Assembly (NCBI GenBank): GCA_903921405.1
Contig: CAIXPV010000070.1
Coordinates: 1 to 43,848 of the forward strand
DNA from: an uncultured Actinomycetes bacterium
Lineage (GTDB): Bacteria; Actinomycetota; Actinomycetes; Nanopelagicales; Nanopelagicaceae
DNA length: 43,848 nucleotides
Direction: 5' to 3'
The notes under the pieces are model-generated. The model was not told the origin of the DNA. It saw only the letters and a program-made list of their open reading frames with translations, and did no database searches. Made by a program: the position numbers and the translations under genes. Shown one piece after another: positions 8,523 to 17,535 of the stretch (positions are counted from its first letter, which is position 1; each line of letters starts with the position of its first letter).

Positions 8523-9112
8523 AGAGAGCCCTTAGTCGAAGGGATCCCCGCAACTCGTCCATCCAATGACACTGCATCGCGAAGTGCGCGTGCTACCGCT
8601 TTGAACTGTGCCTCAAATACATGATGGGCATTTCTGCCTTCGAGAACTCTGATGTGCAGTGCAATATGGGCTTCGGCAACAATTGATTCCCAGATATGTT
8701 TGCCAAGTGTTGTATCGAAAGTTCCAATGAGTTCAACAATCTCTGGTTGGCGATGAACTAAATATGGTCGACCAGATAAATCTACTGCGGCCTGCACCAA
8801 AACTTCATCTAACGGAACCATTGAATCGCCAAATCGACGAATGCCAGCCTTATCCCCAAGTGCTTCGCGAAGTGCTTGGCCAAATGCCAATGATGTGTCT
8901 TCAACGCTGTGATGAGAATCAACATCAATATCTCCAGTTGTCTTGACGGTTAAATCAAAACCTGAGTGCTTACCAAGTTGAGACATCATGTGATCAAAGA
9001 ATGGAACACCTGTGCTGACATCGATGACACCTTGTCCATCAAGATTGAGTTGGACTAAGACATGTGATTCTTTGGTCTCTCGTTCAATGCGTGCGATTCT
9101 CATGGTGCTCAC
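8519..9112 (-). CDS. hisB: Imidazoleglycerol-phosphate dehydratase
   Basis: 197 residues from the GTG at 9112, or 194 from the ATG at 9103; neither has a clear ribosome binding site. It dehydrates IGP to imidazole acetol phosphate. The manganese-binding repeats are present: FFDHMMSQLGKHSGFD and DSHHSVEDTSLAFG in the first half, and a related H-I-RVLEG-NAHH-FEAQFKA block in the second. It is the monofunctional type, without the phosphatase domain of enteric HisB, so histidinol phosphatase must come from another gene. It sits three bases after hisC. Confidence 0.95.
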   Translation of the reverse strand: MSTMRIARIERETKESHVLVQLNLDGQGVIDVSTGVPFFDHMMSQLGKHSGFDLTVKTTGDIDVDSHHSVEDTSLAFGQALREALGDKAGIRRFGDSMVPLDEVLVQAAVDLSGRPYLVHRQPEIVELIGTFDTTLGKHIWESIVAEAHIALHIRVLEGRNAHHVFEAQFKAVARALRDAVSLDGRVAGIPSTKGSL

Positions 9113-9115
9113 TTT

Positions 9116-10201
9116 CTATAACAGTTGGGCTAAGGCGTCAATAAATCGTTGATTGTCGGCCTCATTGCCGATTGTTACGCGAAGATATCCCGATAATCCC
9201 ACATCTCTAATCAGAACACCCTTTTCTAGAAGACTGGCCCACAATTGTGGCGCGCTTGCACTAAATCCGGTGAAGAGAATGAAGTTGGCGCTGCTTGGCA
9301 GCGTACGTAAGCCAAGGCCGCGCAGAGATAGTTCCATTGCTTCCCGAGCTGCAACCAGAGATGTAACTCCGGCAAGCAACTCGCTTCGGTGGTCTAAAGC
9401 GACCTCGGCTGCAGCTTGGGTTAATGCACTTAAATGATAAGGAAGGCGAACGAGCATCATGGAATCTACAACTTTTGCATCGGCAACTAAATAACCCAAA
9501 CGTGCTCCAGCAAAGGCAAAGGCCTTACTCATTGTACGAATCACTATGACATGGGGATGTTGCGCAATTAAAGTAACCGCTGATATCTCCTGCGAGAATT
9601 CAGCATAGGCCTCGTCAACTATAAGCAGACCGCCATGTTCGGCGACAACACCAGCTAGAGCAGTTATCTCCTGAATAGAGATGGCATCGCCAGTTGGATT
9701 ATTGGGAGTTGTAATAAAGGTTAGGGTCGGTTTAAGTTCGCGAACAGCGGCGATGGCTAAGTCGATATTGAAAGTGAAGTCGGGATTTCTTTGGCCGTTT
9801 GTCCAATTGGTATCCGTAACTTGAGCAATCAATGAGTGCATCGAATACGAAGGAGTGAAGCCGATAGCATCGCCGTCTCCAAATGCTAAAAAGAGAGATT
9901 GGATGATCTCATTACTACCATTTGCTGCCCAGATATTCTTAACTTCAATGTGTACATTCGAAGATTCACTTATATAGGTAGCAAGTTTAGTGCGCAGGAC
10001 TAAGGCATCTCGGTCTGGGTAGCGATTCAAAGTCGATGCAACGAGTGCAACTGATTGAGTAATGGCCTCTTGCAATGCTTGTGAAGGTGAGTATGGATTT
10101 TCATTCGTGTTGAGTGCGGCTTGAGCCGCAAGTTGGGGTGCACCATAAACAGTCATTGACTGTAAATCTTTGCGCAATGGCAGCCAGATTGGCCAGCTCA
10201 T
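9116..10201 (-). CDS. hisC: Histidinol-phosphate aminotransferase
   Basis: 361 residues, fold-type I PLP aminotransferase. It converts imidazole acetol phosphate and glutamate to histidinol phosphate. Visible family marks are LNTNENPYSPS near the N-terminus, ANGSNEIIQ, TTPNNPTGDA, VDEAYAEF, and the PLP lysine in RTMSKAFAFAGARLGY. The C-terminal domain carries GLRTLPSSANFILF and RDVGLSGYLRVTIG. The ATG overlaps the hisD stop by four bases. Confidence 0.96.
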   Translation of the reverse strand: MSWPIWLPLRKDLQSMTVYGAPQLAAQAALNTNENPYSPSQALQEAITQSVALVASTLNRYPDRDALVLRTKLATYISESSNVHIEVKNIWAANGSNEIIQSLFLAFGDGDAIGFTPSYSMHSLIAQVTDTNWTNGQRNPDFTFNIDLAIAAVRELKPTLTFITTPNNPTGDAISIQEITALAGVVAEHGGLLIVDEAYAEFSQEISAVTLIAQHPHVIVIRTMSKAFAFAGARLGYLVADAKVVDSMMLVRLPYHLSALTQAAAEVALDHRSELLAGVTSLVAAREAMELSLRGLGLRTLPSSANFILFTGFSASAPQLWASLLEKGVLIRDVGLSGYLRVTIGNEADNQRFIDALAQLL

Positions 10202-11508
10202 TCTGAGGCCTCTAATCGCACAAGCATCGCTTCTCCATGAGCTGGAAGATCTTCTGAGTTAGCAAGCGTGACTACCGTTGGAACTAAATCGGCGAAAGCG
10301 CTTTCTGCGTATTCAATAAAATGTAGTCCGCGTAGAAAACTCTGCACCGATAAACCACTGGAGTGACAGGCGCATCCTCCCGTTGGTAGGACATGGTTGG
10401 AACCGGCGGAATAGTCTCCTAAAGAAACGGGTGAAAACCGCCCCACAAAAACTGCACCTGCGTTGCGAATTTTCAAAGCGTCTTTACGAGCATTGGCGGT
10501 TTGAATCTCTAAGTGTTCGGCGGCATATGCGTTAACAACATCCAAGCCTTGTGCAATTGAATCGACTAACACTATTGCCGATTGCACGCCGCTGAGAGCT
10601 TCACGTATTCGATCTGCATGTTTTGTAGCAGGTACACGCACTCTTAGCTGGACCATAACTGCATCGGCAAGCTCTTCGCTATCGGTTACCAAAACAGCTG
10701 CCGCTATTACATCGTGTTCGGCTTGGCTAATTAAATCCGCTGCTATATCGGCAGGTAGCGCGCTTTTATCTGCCAAGATGGCAATCTCGGTTGGCCCTGC
10801 CTCTGAATCAATTCCAATCACGCCGCGCAGTGCACGCTTTGCTGCCGCCACATAGATATTTCCAGGACCAGTTACTAAATCGCACTTTTCGCATAGTCCA
10901 TCCATGCCATATGCAAAGAGTGCAATAGCTTGCGCCCCACCCACTGCATAAACCTCGGTGATACCAAGAAGTGCGCAGGTCGCCAAAATTGTTGGATGCG
11001 GAAATCCCGCAAACTCTCTTTGAGGAGGAGATGCAACTGCAATGGACTGTACCTGTGCAATTTGTGCAGGGATAACATTCATCATCACGCTGCTTGGATA
11101 AACGGCGCGACCTCCTGGAACATATAAACCAACACGGTCAACTGGAATCCACTTTTCTGTAACAGTTCCGCCATCTACGACTGTTGTAGTTTTCTCTGAT
11201 CGAATTTGATCTGTATGTACTGTACGAACGCGCTCGATAGAGGTCTCTAAGGCCTTACGAACCTTGGGATCTAGCTCTTTGAGCGCCTTATCTAGCGCCT
11301 GTTGCGGAACCCGAATCGTCTCAGGCCGAACTCCATCAAACTCTTCGGCAAGAGCGATTAAGTCAGCTTCATTTCCAGTTTTTACGCGGTGCAAAATCGG
11401 CTCTATAAGGACCATGGCTTCTGCCACATTTAGAGTGGCCCGAGGAAGTTCTCTGTTGTATTCACTCTTTGACAGAGCACGACCGCGTAGGTCAACGGTA
11501 CGAATCAT
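10198..11508 (-). CDS. hisD: Histidinol dehydrogenase
   Basis: 436 residues. It oxidises L-histidinol to L-histidine in two NAD-dependent steps, using one zinc. Family blocks present are VDRVGLYVPGGRAVYPSSVMMNVIPA, the NAD region AVGGAQAIALFAYG, TGPGNIYV, AGPTEI, the QAEHDVIA zinc and catalytic region, NAYAAEHLEIQ, and SAGSNHVLPTGGCA. It is the first his gene of the run, preceded by a 48-base gap after dnaE. A -10-like TACAAT lies six bases before the ATG, so the transcript may be leaderless. Confidence 0.96.
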   Translation of the reverse strand: MIRTVDLRGRALSKSEYNRELPRATLNVAEAMVLIEPILHRVKTGNEADLIALAEEFDGVRPETIRVPQQALDKALKELDPKVRKALETSIERVRTVHTDQIRSEKTTTVVDGGTVTEKWIPVDRVGLYVPGGRAVYPSSVMMNVIPAQIAQVQSIAVASPPQREFAGFPHPTILATCALLGITEVYAVGGAQAIALFAYGMDGLCEKCDLVTGPGNIYVAAAKRALRGVIGIDSEAGPTEIAILADKSALPADIAADLISQAEHDVIAAAVLVTDSEELADAVMVQLRVRVPATKHADRIREALSGVQSAIVLVDSIAQGLDVVNAYAAEHLEIQTANARKDALKIRNAGAVFVGRFSPVSLGDYSAGSNHVLPTGGCACHSSGLSVQSFLRGLHFIEYAESAFADLVPTVVTLANSEDLPAHGEAMLVRLEASE

Positions 11509-11556
11509 TGTCCAATTGTAACTGTAGTCAGAGCTTTCCCGGAGCGTAGTTATTGC
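11509..11556 (-). promoter_or_regulatory. Possible promoter of the his-trp run (leaderless)
   Basis: The 48-base gap between dnaE and hisD holds a -10-like TACAAT at 11515-11520 on the minus strand. A start of transcription about seven bases on would fall on or next to the hisD ATG, and no ribosome binding site is visible, so a leaderless message is plausible. Leaderless messages are common in Actinobacteria. No convincing -35 is seen and no terminator-like hairpin follows dnaE, so read-through from dnaE is also possible. Confidence 0.35.
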
Positions 11557-14500
11557 CTAAACCAAGCAGTTCGGCCCCAAGATCGATTTAAGATCAGCGC
11601 TTAAACTTGGCGAAGACGTGATTAACGCATCAATCTTCATATATGTATCACTGCCATTGTCTTTGATTTGTAGATGAACTTCGCGTTTGCCCGGATGTGA
11701 GCGCAATATCTCTTTGATTCGATCAACAATCGGAGGGGTGCACTGAGCAATCGGTAACGCAATAACTAGAGGGCCAGCTGGACCCGATGAAATATCTGGC
11801 ATCGACATTTCAAGGGCGGTAAATCGAACTGTGTCTTCGCGACGATCTACTCGACCTCTGACGGTAACAATCCGATCTTCAGTTAATGACATTGAATATT
11901 GATTATACGTATTAGCGAAAAAGAGAACTTCCAGTGAACCCTCTAAATCTTCAACACTGACAACTGCCCATGAAGCGCCTTGCCTTGAAACTTTGCGGGT
12001 AACGCTGGTAATTAATCCACCAATTGTGACTATTGATTCGGACTGTGCACCATCATCTAATAACTCACTTATAGTCATGTCAGTATTTGCGCGCAAGACG
12101 TGCTCGACACCTAACAGTGGATGATCTGAAACATATAAACCTAACATCTCCCTTTCATAACTGAGCAGCATGGCCTTATCCCATTCGCCCTTTGGAATAT
12201 CTAAATCAATTGCTGCTACATGACTAATGGATTCGCCACCGAAAAGATCGAACTGACCAATTGCCTCAGCGCGTTTTGTCTCAATAACAGAGTCGATAGC
12301 CTCTAGATATATCGCCATCAAGCCTTTACGAGTTGCATCCATAGAACCAAATGCCCCTGCTTTAATGAGGGACTCAATGGTTTTCTTATTACAGACTTGA
12401 GCATCTACCTTTGCTAAGAAGTCTCCAAATGAGGTGAAGCGTCCCTTTGATTCGCGTGAAGCCTTGATGGAGCCCACAACGCCTTCGCCCACATTTCTAA
12501 TTGCAGCTAAACCAAAGCGGATGTCATTTCCACGTGGGGTGTATTCGGCATCAGATTCATTGACATCAGGCTCAAGAACTTTAATTCCCATTCGTCGACA
12601 CTCGCTTAAATACAGCGCGGATTTGTCCTTGTCATCACGAACGCTCGTTAATAGCGCTGCCATGTATTCAGTCGGATAATTAGCCTTCAAATATCCCGTC
12701 CAATATGAGACGACTCCATAACCGGCTGAGTGAGCACGGTTAAATGCATAGTCAGAGAATGGAATAAGAACATCCCACAGACGTTTAATCGCAGCAGTAG
12801 AAAAACCATTTGCCTTCATTCCAGCTTCAAATGGAACGTACTCTTTATCCAGAATCTCTTTGTTCTTCTTACCCATTGCCTTACGTAACAAATCTGCGCG
12901 CCCAAGTGAGAAGCCCGCAACTTTTTGAGCGATGGCCATAACTTGCTCTTGATAAACGATCAAACCATATGTGTCTCCCAAAATCTCCTGCAACGGCACA
13001 GAGAGCTCAGCGTGAATTGGCTCTACAGGTTTGCGGTGATTCTTTCGATCGGCATAGTTATTATGCGCATTTTCACCCATCGGTCCTGGCCGATAGAGCG
13101 CAATAACTGCAGAGATATCCTCAAATGAATCTGGAGACATAGAGCGCAGCAGGGCTCGCATTGGCCCACCGTCGAGTTGGAAAACTCCGAGTGTATCCCC
13201 GCGGGATAAGAGCTCATATGTTTTCTTATCATCCAAAGTTAAATCTTCAAGCACTACATCGATGCCCTTATTTGCTTTTATGTTTAGTAGCGCATCATCT
13301 AAGACTGAGAGATTTCTTAGGCCAAGGAAGTCCATCTTTAAGAGTCCAATTGCCTCGCAAGCGCCCATATCGAACTGAGTGATGATTGCGCCATCGGCTT
13401 CTCTGCGATGAATGGGGATAACATCTAATAAAGGCTCACGGGACAAGATCACGCCTGCAGCATGAACACCCCATTGGCGCTTAAGTCCTTCTAGACCACG
13501 GGCAGTATCTACAACTCGTTTTGAATCATTATCGGTTTCATAAAGAGAGCGGAACTCCCCTGCCTCGCCATAACGATCATCTTTTGGATCAAAGACGCCA
13601 CTTAAAGAAATATCCTTACCCATTACTGACGGCGGAAGCGCTTTCGTTAATTTTTCACCTACAACATATGGATAACCAAGCACGCGAGTTGAATCCTTAA
13701 TCGCTTGCTTAGATTTAATCGTTCCATAAGTAATTATCTGAGCAACACGATCTTCGCCATACTTAGTTGTTGCATATCGAATCATCTCGCTGCGTCTGCG
13801 CTCATCGAAGTCCAAGTCGATATCTGGCATCGAGATACGTTCTGGATTTAGAAAGCGCTCGAACAACAGACCGTGCTCAAGTGGATCAAGACCTGTGATG
13901 CCTAATGAATAAGCAACCAGTGAACCTGCAGCTGAACCTCGACCTGGACCTACACGAATACCAACATTCTTAGCGTGGGCTACGAGGTCTGCAACTACTA
14001 AGAAGTAGCCCGGAAAACCCATAGTCTGCATAACGCCGAGTTCATATGCCAAACGGTCGATGTGGGCTTGAGTTACCCGTGCACCTAATCTGGCCGTAAG
14101 TCCGCGTTCTGCCTCTTTTTGTAGCCAAGAATCTTCGCTCTCCCCTGCCGGCACAGTGAACTGTGGCAGCAGATTTTCACCTTCGCGCAACGTTACATTG
14201 CAGCGCTCGGCGATTAATAGTGTGTTGTCACAGCTCTCGGGAATCTCTTTAAAGAGTTCGCGCATCTGGGCCGGGGTTTTTACATAGAAACTATCGTTAT
14301 CAAATTTAAATCTCTTAGGATCTGCAAGCGTTGACCCGGATTGAACACATAAAAGCGCCTCGTGTGCACCAGCATCACTTTGTAATGTGTAGTGCAAATC
14401 ATTGGTTGCAAGCAACGGTAGACCCAGATCTTTGCCAAGCTTTAGTAAATCGGCCTTTACTCGAGATTCGATCTCAATTCCATGATCCATGATTTCAAGG

Positions 14501-15054
14501 AAGTAATTGTCTGCACCGAAAATATCACGGTAATCACTGGCCGCTTTTATCGCCTCTTTGTAAGCACCCATTCGCAGACGAGTTTGAATTTCTCCACCCG
14601 GACATCCAGTTGTAGCAATTAATCCCGTTGCATACTGCGCAAGAAGTTCGCGATCCATTCGAGGTTTGTAGTAATAACCTTCAAGTGATGCCAACGATGA
14701 AAGTCTGAAGAGATTTCCTAAACCAACGTTATTTTCAGCAAGAATAGTCATGTGTGTGTATGCCCCACCACCAGAGACATCGTCTTCTCCGCCATCGGCC
14801 CACTTAACGCGCTTCCTATCAAATCGGGATTCAGGAGCCACATAGGCTTCAATTCCAATAATTGGTTTAACCCCGGCTTTTTGCGCACTCTTATAAAAAT
14901 CAAATGCGCCAAAAACATTTCCATGATCAGTCATAGCAATTGCAGGCATACCTTGTCGCGAAACCTCGCTCATTAAATCTGAGACCCGCGCAGCACCATC
15001 GAGCATTGAATACTCGGTGTGTACGTGAAGGTGTACGAAGTTATCTTTAGACAT
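11557..15054 (-). CDS. dnaE: DNA polymerase III alpha subunit (replicative)
   Basis: 1165 residues, normal for DnaE1. It is the catalytic subunit of the replicative polymerase. The N-terminal PHP domain keeps its metal ligands (HLHVHTEYSMLDGA, AMTDHGNVFGA), unlike the DnaE2 at 39057-42284. The polymerase active site is PDIDLDFDERRR with VGPGRGSAAGSLVAY upstream and FQLDGGPMRALL, YRPGPM, NRAHSAGYG downstream. An OB-fold region (VTIGGLITSVTRK) lies near residue 985. No clear ribosome binding site precedes the ATG. It follows rluD by 19 bases. Confidence 0.97.
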   Translation of the reverse strand: MSKDNFVHLHVHTEYSMLDGAARVSDLMSEVSRQGMPAIAMTDHGNVFGAFDFYKSAQKAGVKPIIGIEAYVAPESRFDRKRVKWADGGEDDVSGGGAYTHMTILAENNVGLGNLFRLSSLASLEGYYYKPRMDRELLAQYATGLIATTGCPGGEIQTRLRMGAYKEAIKAASDYRDIFGADNYFLEIMDHGIEIESRVKADLLKLGKDLGLPLLATNDLHYTLQSDAGAHEALLCVQSGSTLADPKRFKFDNDSFYVKTPAQMRELFKEIPESCDNTLLIAERCNVTLREGENLLPQFTVPAGESEDSWLQKEAERGLTARLGARVTQAHIDRLAYELGVMQTMGFPGYFLVVADLVAHAKNVGIRVGPGRGSAAGSLVAYSLGITGLDPLEHGLLFERFLNPERISMPDIDLDFDERRRSEMIRYATTKYGEDRVAQIITYGTIKSKQAIKDSTRVLGYPYVVGEKLTKALPPSVMGKDISLSGVFDPKDDRYGEAGEFRSLYETDNDSKRVVDTARGLEGLKRQWGVHAAGVILSREPLLDVIPIHRREADGAIITQFDMGACEAIGLLKMDFLGLRNLSVLDDALLNIKANKGIDVVLEDLTLDDKKTYELLSRGDTLGVFQLDGGPMRALLRSMSPDSFEDISAVIALYRPGPMGENAHNNYADRKNHRKPVEPIHAELSVPLQEILGDTYGLIVYQEQVMAIAQKVAGFSLGRADLLRKAMGKKNKEILDKEYVPFEAGMKANGFSTAAIKRLWDVLIPFSDYAFNRAHSAGYGVVSYWTGYLKANYPTEYMAALLTSVRDDKDKSALYLSECRRMGIKVLEPDVNESDAEYTPRGNDIRFGLAAIRNVGEGVVGSIKASRESKGRFTSFGDFLAKVDAQVCNKKTIESLIKAGAFGSMDATRKGLMAIYLEAIDSVIETKRAEAIGQFDLFGGESISHVAAIDLDIPKGEWDKAMLLSYEREMLGLYVSDHPLLGVEHVLRANTDMTISELLDDGAQSESIVTIGGLITSVTRKVSRQGASWAVVSVEDLEGSLEVLFFANTYNQYSMSLTEDRIVTVRGRVDRREDTVRFTALEMSMPDISSGPAGPLVIALPIAQCTPPIVDRIKEILRSHPGKREVHLQIKDNGSDTYMKIDALITSSPSLSADLKSILGPNCLV

Positions 15055-15073
15055 TGTTGCGCAAGGTTATTAC

Positions 15074-16015
15074 TTAAGGCAGAACGGCGTCGGAAAGCAA
15101 CGCCAGTGAGCGTGTGAGATCAGGCGGATATGGAGCGATAAAGCTAAGCGCCTGGCCAGAGATTGGGTGGGCAAATCGCAACTCCTTGGCGTGTAACCAA
15201 GGGCGCGACATTTCTAGGCTCTTTGCTAATACTGGATCTGCGCCATAGGTAGTGTCCCCCACTAGCGGGTGGTTAAGGGCTGAAAAGTGAACTCGGATTT
15301 GATGTGTCCGTCCGGTTTCTAACTCAACTTTTACAAGTGAGACTGCGCGATAAAATTCGATAACCTCATAGTGAGTAATTGATTCCTTGCCCGTGCCAAC
15401 TACTGCAAATCGGTGATCTTCTTTTGGGTGTCGATCAATGGGAGCATCAATAGTTCCAGTCGTTGGATCCATATGTCCCTGAATAAGTGCATGATAAATT
15501 TTTTCTACACTTCTCGTTCTAAACGCATCTTTTAGTACAGTAAATGCACGATCACTTTTCGCCACAATCATCAGTCCGCTTGTTCCAACATCGAGTCTAT
15601 GAACAATTCCTTGCCGCTCTGCAGCTCCGCTAGTTGAAATAATAAATCCAGCAGCACTGAGTGCTCCAACGACCGTTGGCCCTGTCCAGCCTGGGCTTGG
15701 ATGTGCGGCGCAACCTACAGGTTTATTGATAACCACAATGTCGTCATCTTCAAAGACAATCTCTAGGCCATCAAGAGGTGTCAATGGAATAGGAATAGTG
15801 TTAATTGGCGCTGGCATCAAAACATCGATTATCTGCCCCGCTGCAACTCGCTCAGATTTGAGCATCGCATTTCCAGAAGTTGTAATGTCACCATCTTCTA
15901 AGAGCTTTACTACTGCGGTGCGTGATAGTCCTAGAACCCTCGTTAACGCACTATCAATACGTTCACCAGCTACACCTTCTGGAACCGACAGGGTTCGTAG
16001 TTCTCTCTTAGTCAT
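15074..16015 (-). CDS. rluD: RluD-family 23S rRNA pseudouridine synthase
   Basis: 313 residues. An S4-like RNA-binding domain covers about residues 14-75 (ERIDSALTRVLGLSRTAVVKLLEDGDITTSG), followed by the RluA/RluD catalytic domain. The catalytic aspartate lies in HRLDVGTSGLMIVAK, and the GRTHQIRVHFSALNHPLVGDTTYG block completes the family signature. RluD modifies helix 69 of 23S rRNA; assignment within RluA/C/D rests on domain layout and on synteny with lspA. The ATG overlaps the lspA stop by four bases. Confidence 0.92.
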   Translation of the reverse strand: MTKRELRTLSVPEGVAGERIDSALTRVLGLSRTAVVKLLEDGDITTSGNAMLKSERVAAGQIIDVLMPAPINTIPIPLTPLDGLEIVFEDDDIVVINKPVGCAAHPSPGWTGPTVVGALSAAGFIISTSGAAERQGIVHRLDVGTSGLMIVAKSDRAFTVLKDAFRTRSVEKIYHALIQGHMDPTTGTIDAPIDRHPKEDHRFAVVGTGKESITHYEVIEFYRAVSLVKVELETGRTHQIRVHFSALNHPLVGDTTYGADPVLAKSLEMSRPWLHAKELRFAHPISGQALSFIAPYPPDLTRSLALLSDAVLP

Positions 16016-16497
16016 AGTGGTAGATCCTTTTTCGCAATTGGAGGAATATTCCTTGCGGATAGGACCATCGAAATTGCGGCGGCAATAACGATTGCAGAAT
16101 CAGCGATATTGAATATAGGCCAATGTGGCAGTTGCATCCAATCGATAACATGCCCGCGCAAGAATCCAGGCTCACGGAAGATGCGATCGGAGAGATTGCC
16201 CAAAACTCCCCCCATTACTAGGCCTAAAACCACGGCCCAGCCACGTGATGTGATTCGAGGGGCGAAGGTCGTGATCGCAATCAAGACACAGATTGAGAAG
16301 ATTGAAAAAAGGAGTGTGGCCCCTGTTGCAAATGAAAAGGCTGCACCCGAGTTTCGAACAAACGTAAGTTGGAAAAAAGAGCCGACTATTTTTACAGAGT
16401 CTCGATGAGATAGCTGACTAACTGCCCACGCCTTAGTTGCTAAATCGAGGATCCAGATAGACCAGGCAACACTTAAGAGTGTTCGCCAGCTGCGCAC
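16012..16497 (-). CDS. lspA: Lipoprotein signal peptidase (signal peptidase II)
   Basis: 161 residues with four membrane helices. It cleaves prolipoprotein signal peptides after Lgt has lipidated the cysteine. Catalytic aspartates lie in GGVLGNLSDRIF and FNIADSAIV, and the conserved DLATKAW and RNSGAAFSFATG blocks are present. The start is GTG at 16497, two bases after the DksA-like gene stop. Neighbours rluD and the zinc-finger gene form a compact operon. Confidence 0.95.
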   Translation of the reverse strand: MRSWRTLLSVAWSIWILDLATKAWAVSQLSHRDSVKIVGSFFQLTFVRNSGAAFSFATGATLLFSIFSICVLIAITTFAPRITSRGWAVVLGLVMGGVLGNLSDRIFREPGFLRGHVIDWMQLPHWPIFNIADSAIVIAAAISMVLSARNIPPIAKKDLPL

Positions 16498-16499
16498 AG

Positions 16500-17261
<762 letters not shown>

Positions 17262-17357
17262 GACGCGAACCTTATGCCGATTGGGCAATAGATACCAACT
17301 GCGCCACGGGTAATCTTCATCTACTCATGGCGTAGACTCTGCTACCTGACATAAACA

Positions 17358-17528
17358 GAGCTATGACGGGGCTATCACCTCACGAGTTCGTTGGAAGAAG
17401 TGAGCATGTAGCTCATGTAGAACCAACAGTCAGGGTTATAAGTGGCGCTAACTATGCGCAAGGCGGGTGGTACCGCGATTTCTGCCAAGCAGCAGAGATC
17501 GTCCCTCCAGAGTTTTATTACCTGGAGG
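17358..17528 (+). promoter_or_regulatory. Translational T-box riboswitch, isoleucine (ileS leader)
   Basis: A tRNA-sensing leader. Stem I is ultrashort: GAGCTA (17358-17363) pairs with TAGCTC (17409-17414), and CTCAC (17379-17383) with GTGAG (17400-17404). The internal loop between them holds ATC (17374-17376), an isoleucine specifier codon. The T-box core GGGTGGTACCGCG is at 17465-17477; GGG and CGCG can pair with CGTCCC (17500-17505) to make the antisequestrator. CCTCCAG (17504-17510) can instead pair with CTGGAGG (17522-17528), hiding the ribosome binding site. There is no terminator T-tract. Uncharged tRNA-Ile would therefore free the start site: translational control as in mycobacterial and nocardial ileS leaders. 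A promoter should lie near 17310-17345 (TAGACT at 17333-17338 is a weak -10 candidate). Confidence 0.92.
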
Positions 17529-17535
17529 ATTTTTT

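Noticed and set aside
17262..17320. tRNA-like stretch on the minus strand (GTGGCGCAGTTGGTA followed by GGTTCGCGTC)
   Set aside because: D-loop-like and T-loop-like pieces are present, but they are about nine bases too close, no seven-base anticodon loop forms, and no acceptor stem pairs. It is probably just the leader of the zinc-finger gene.
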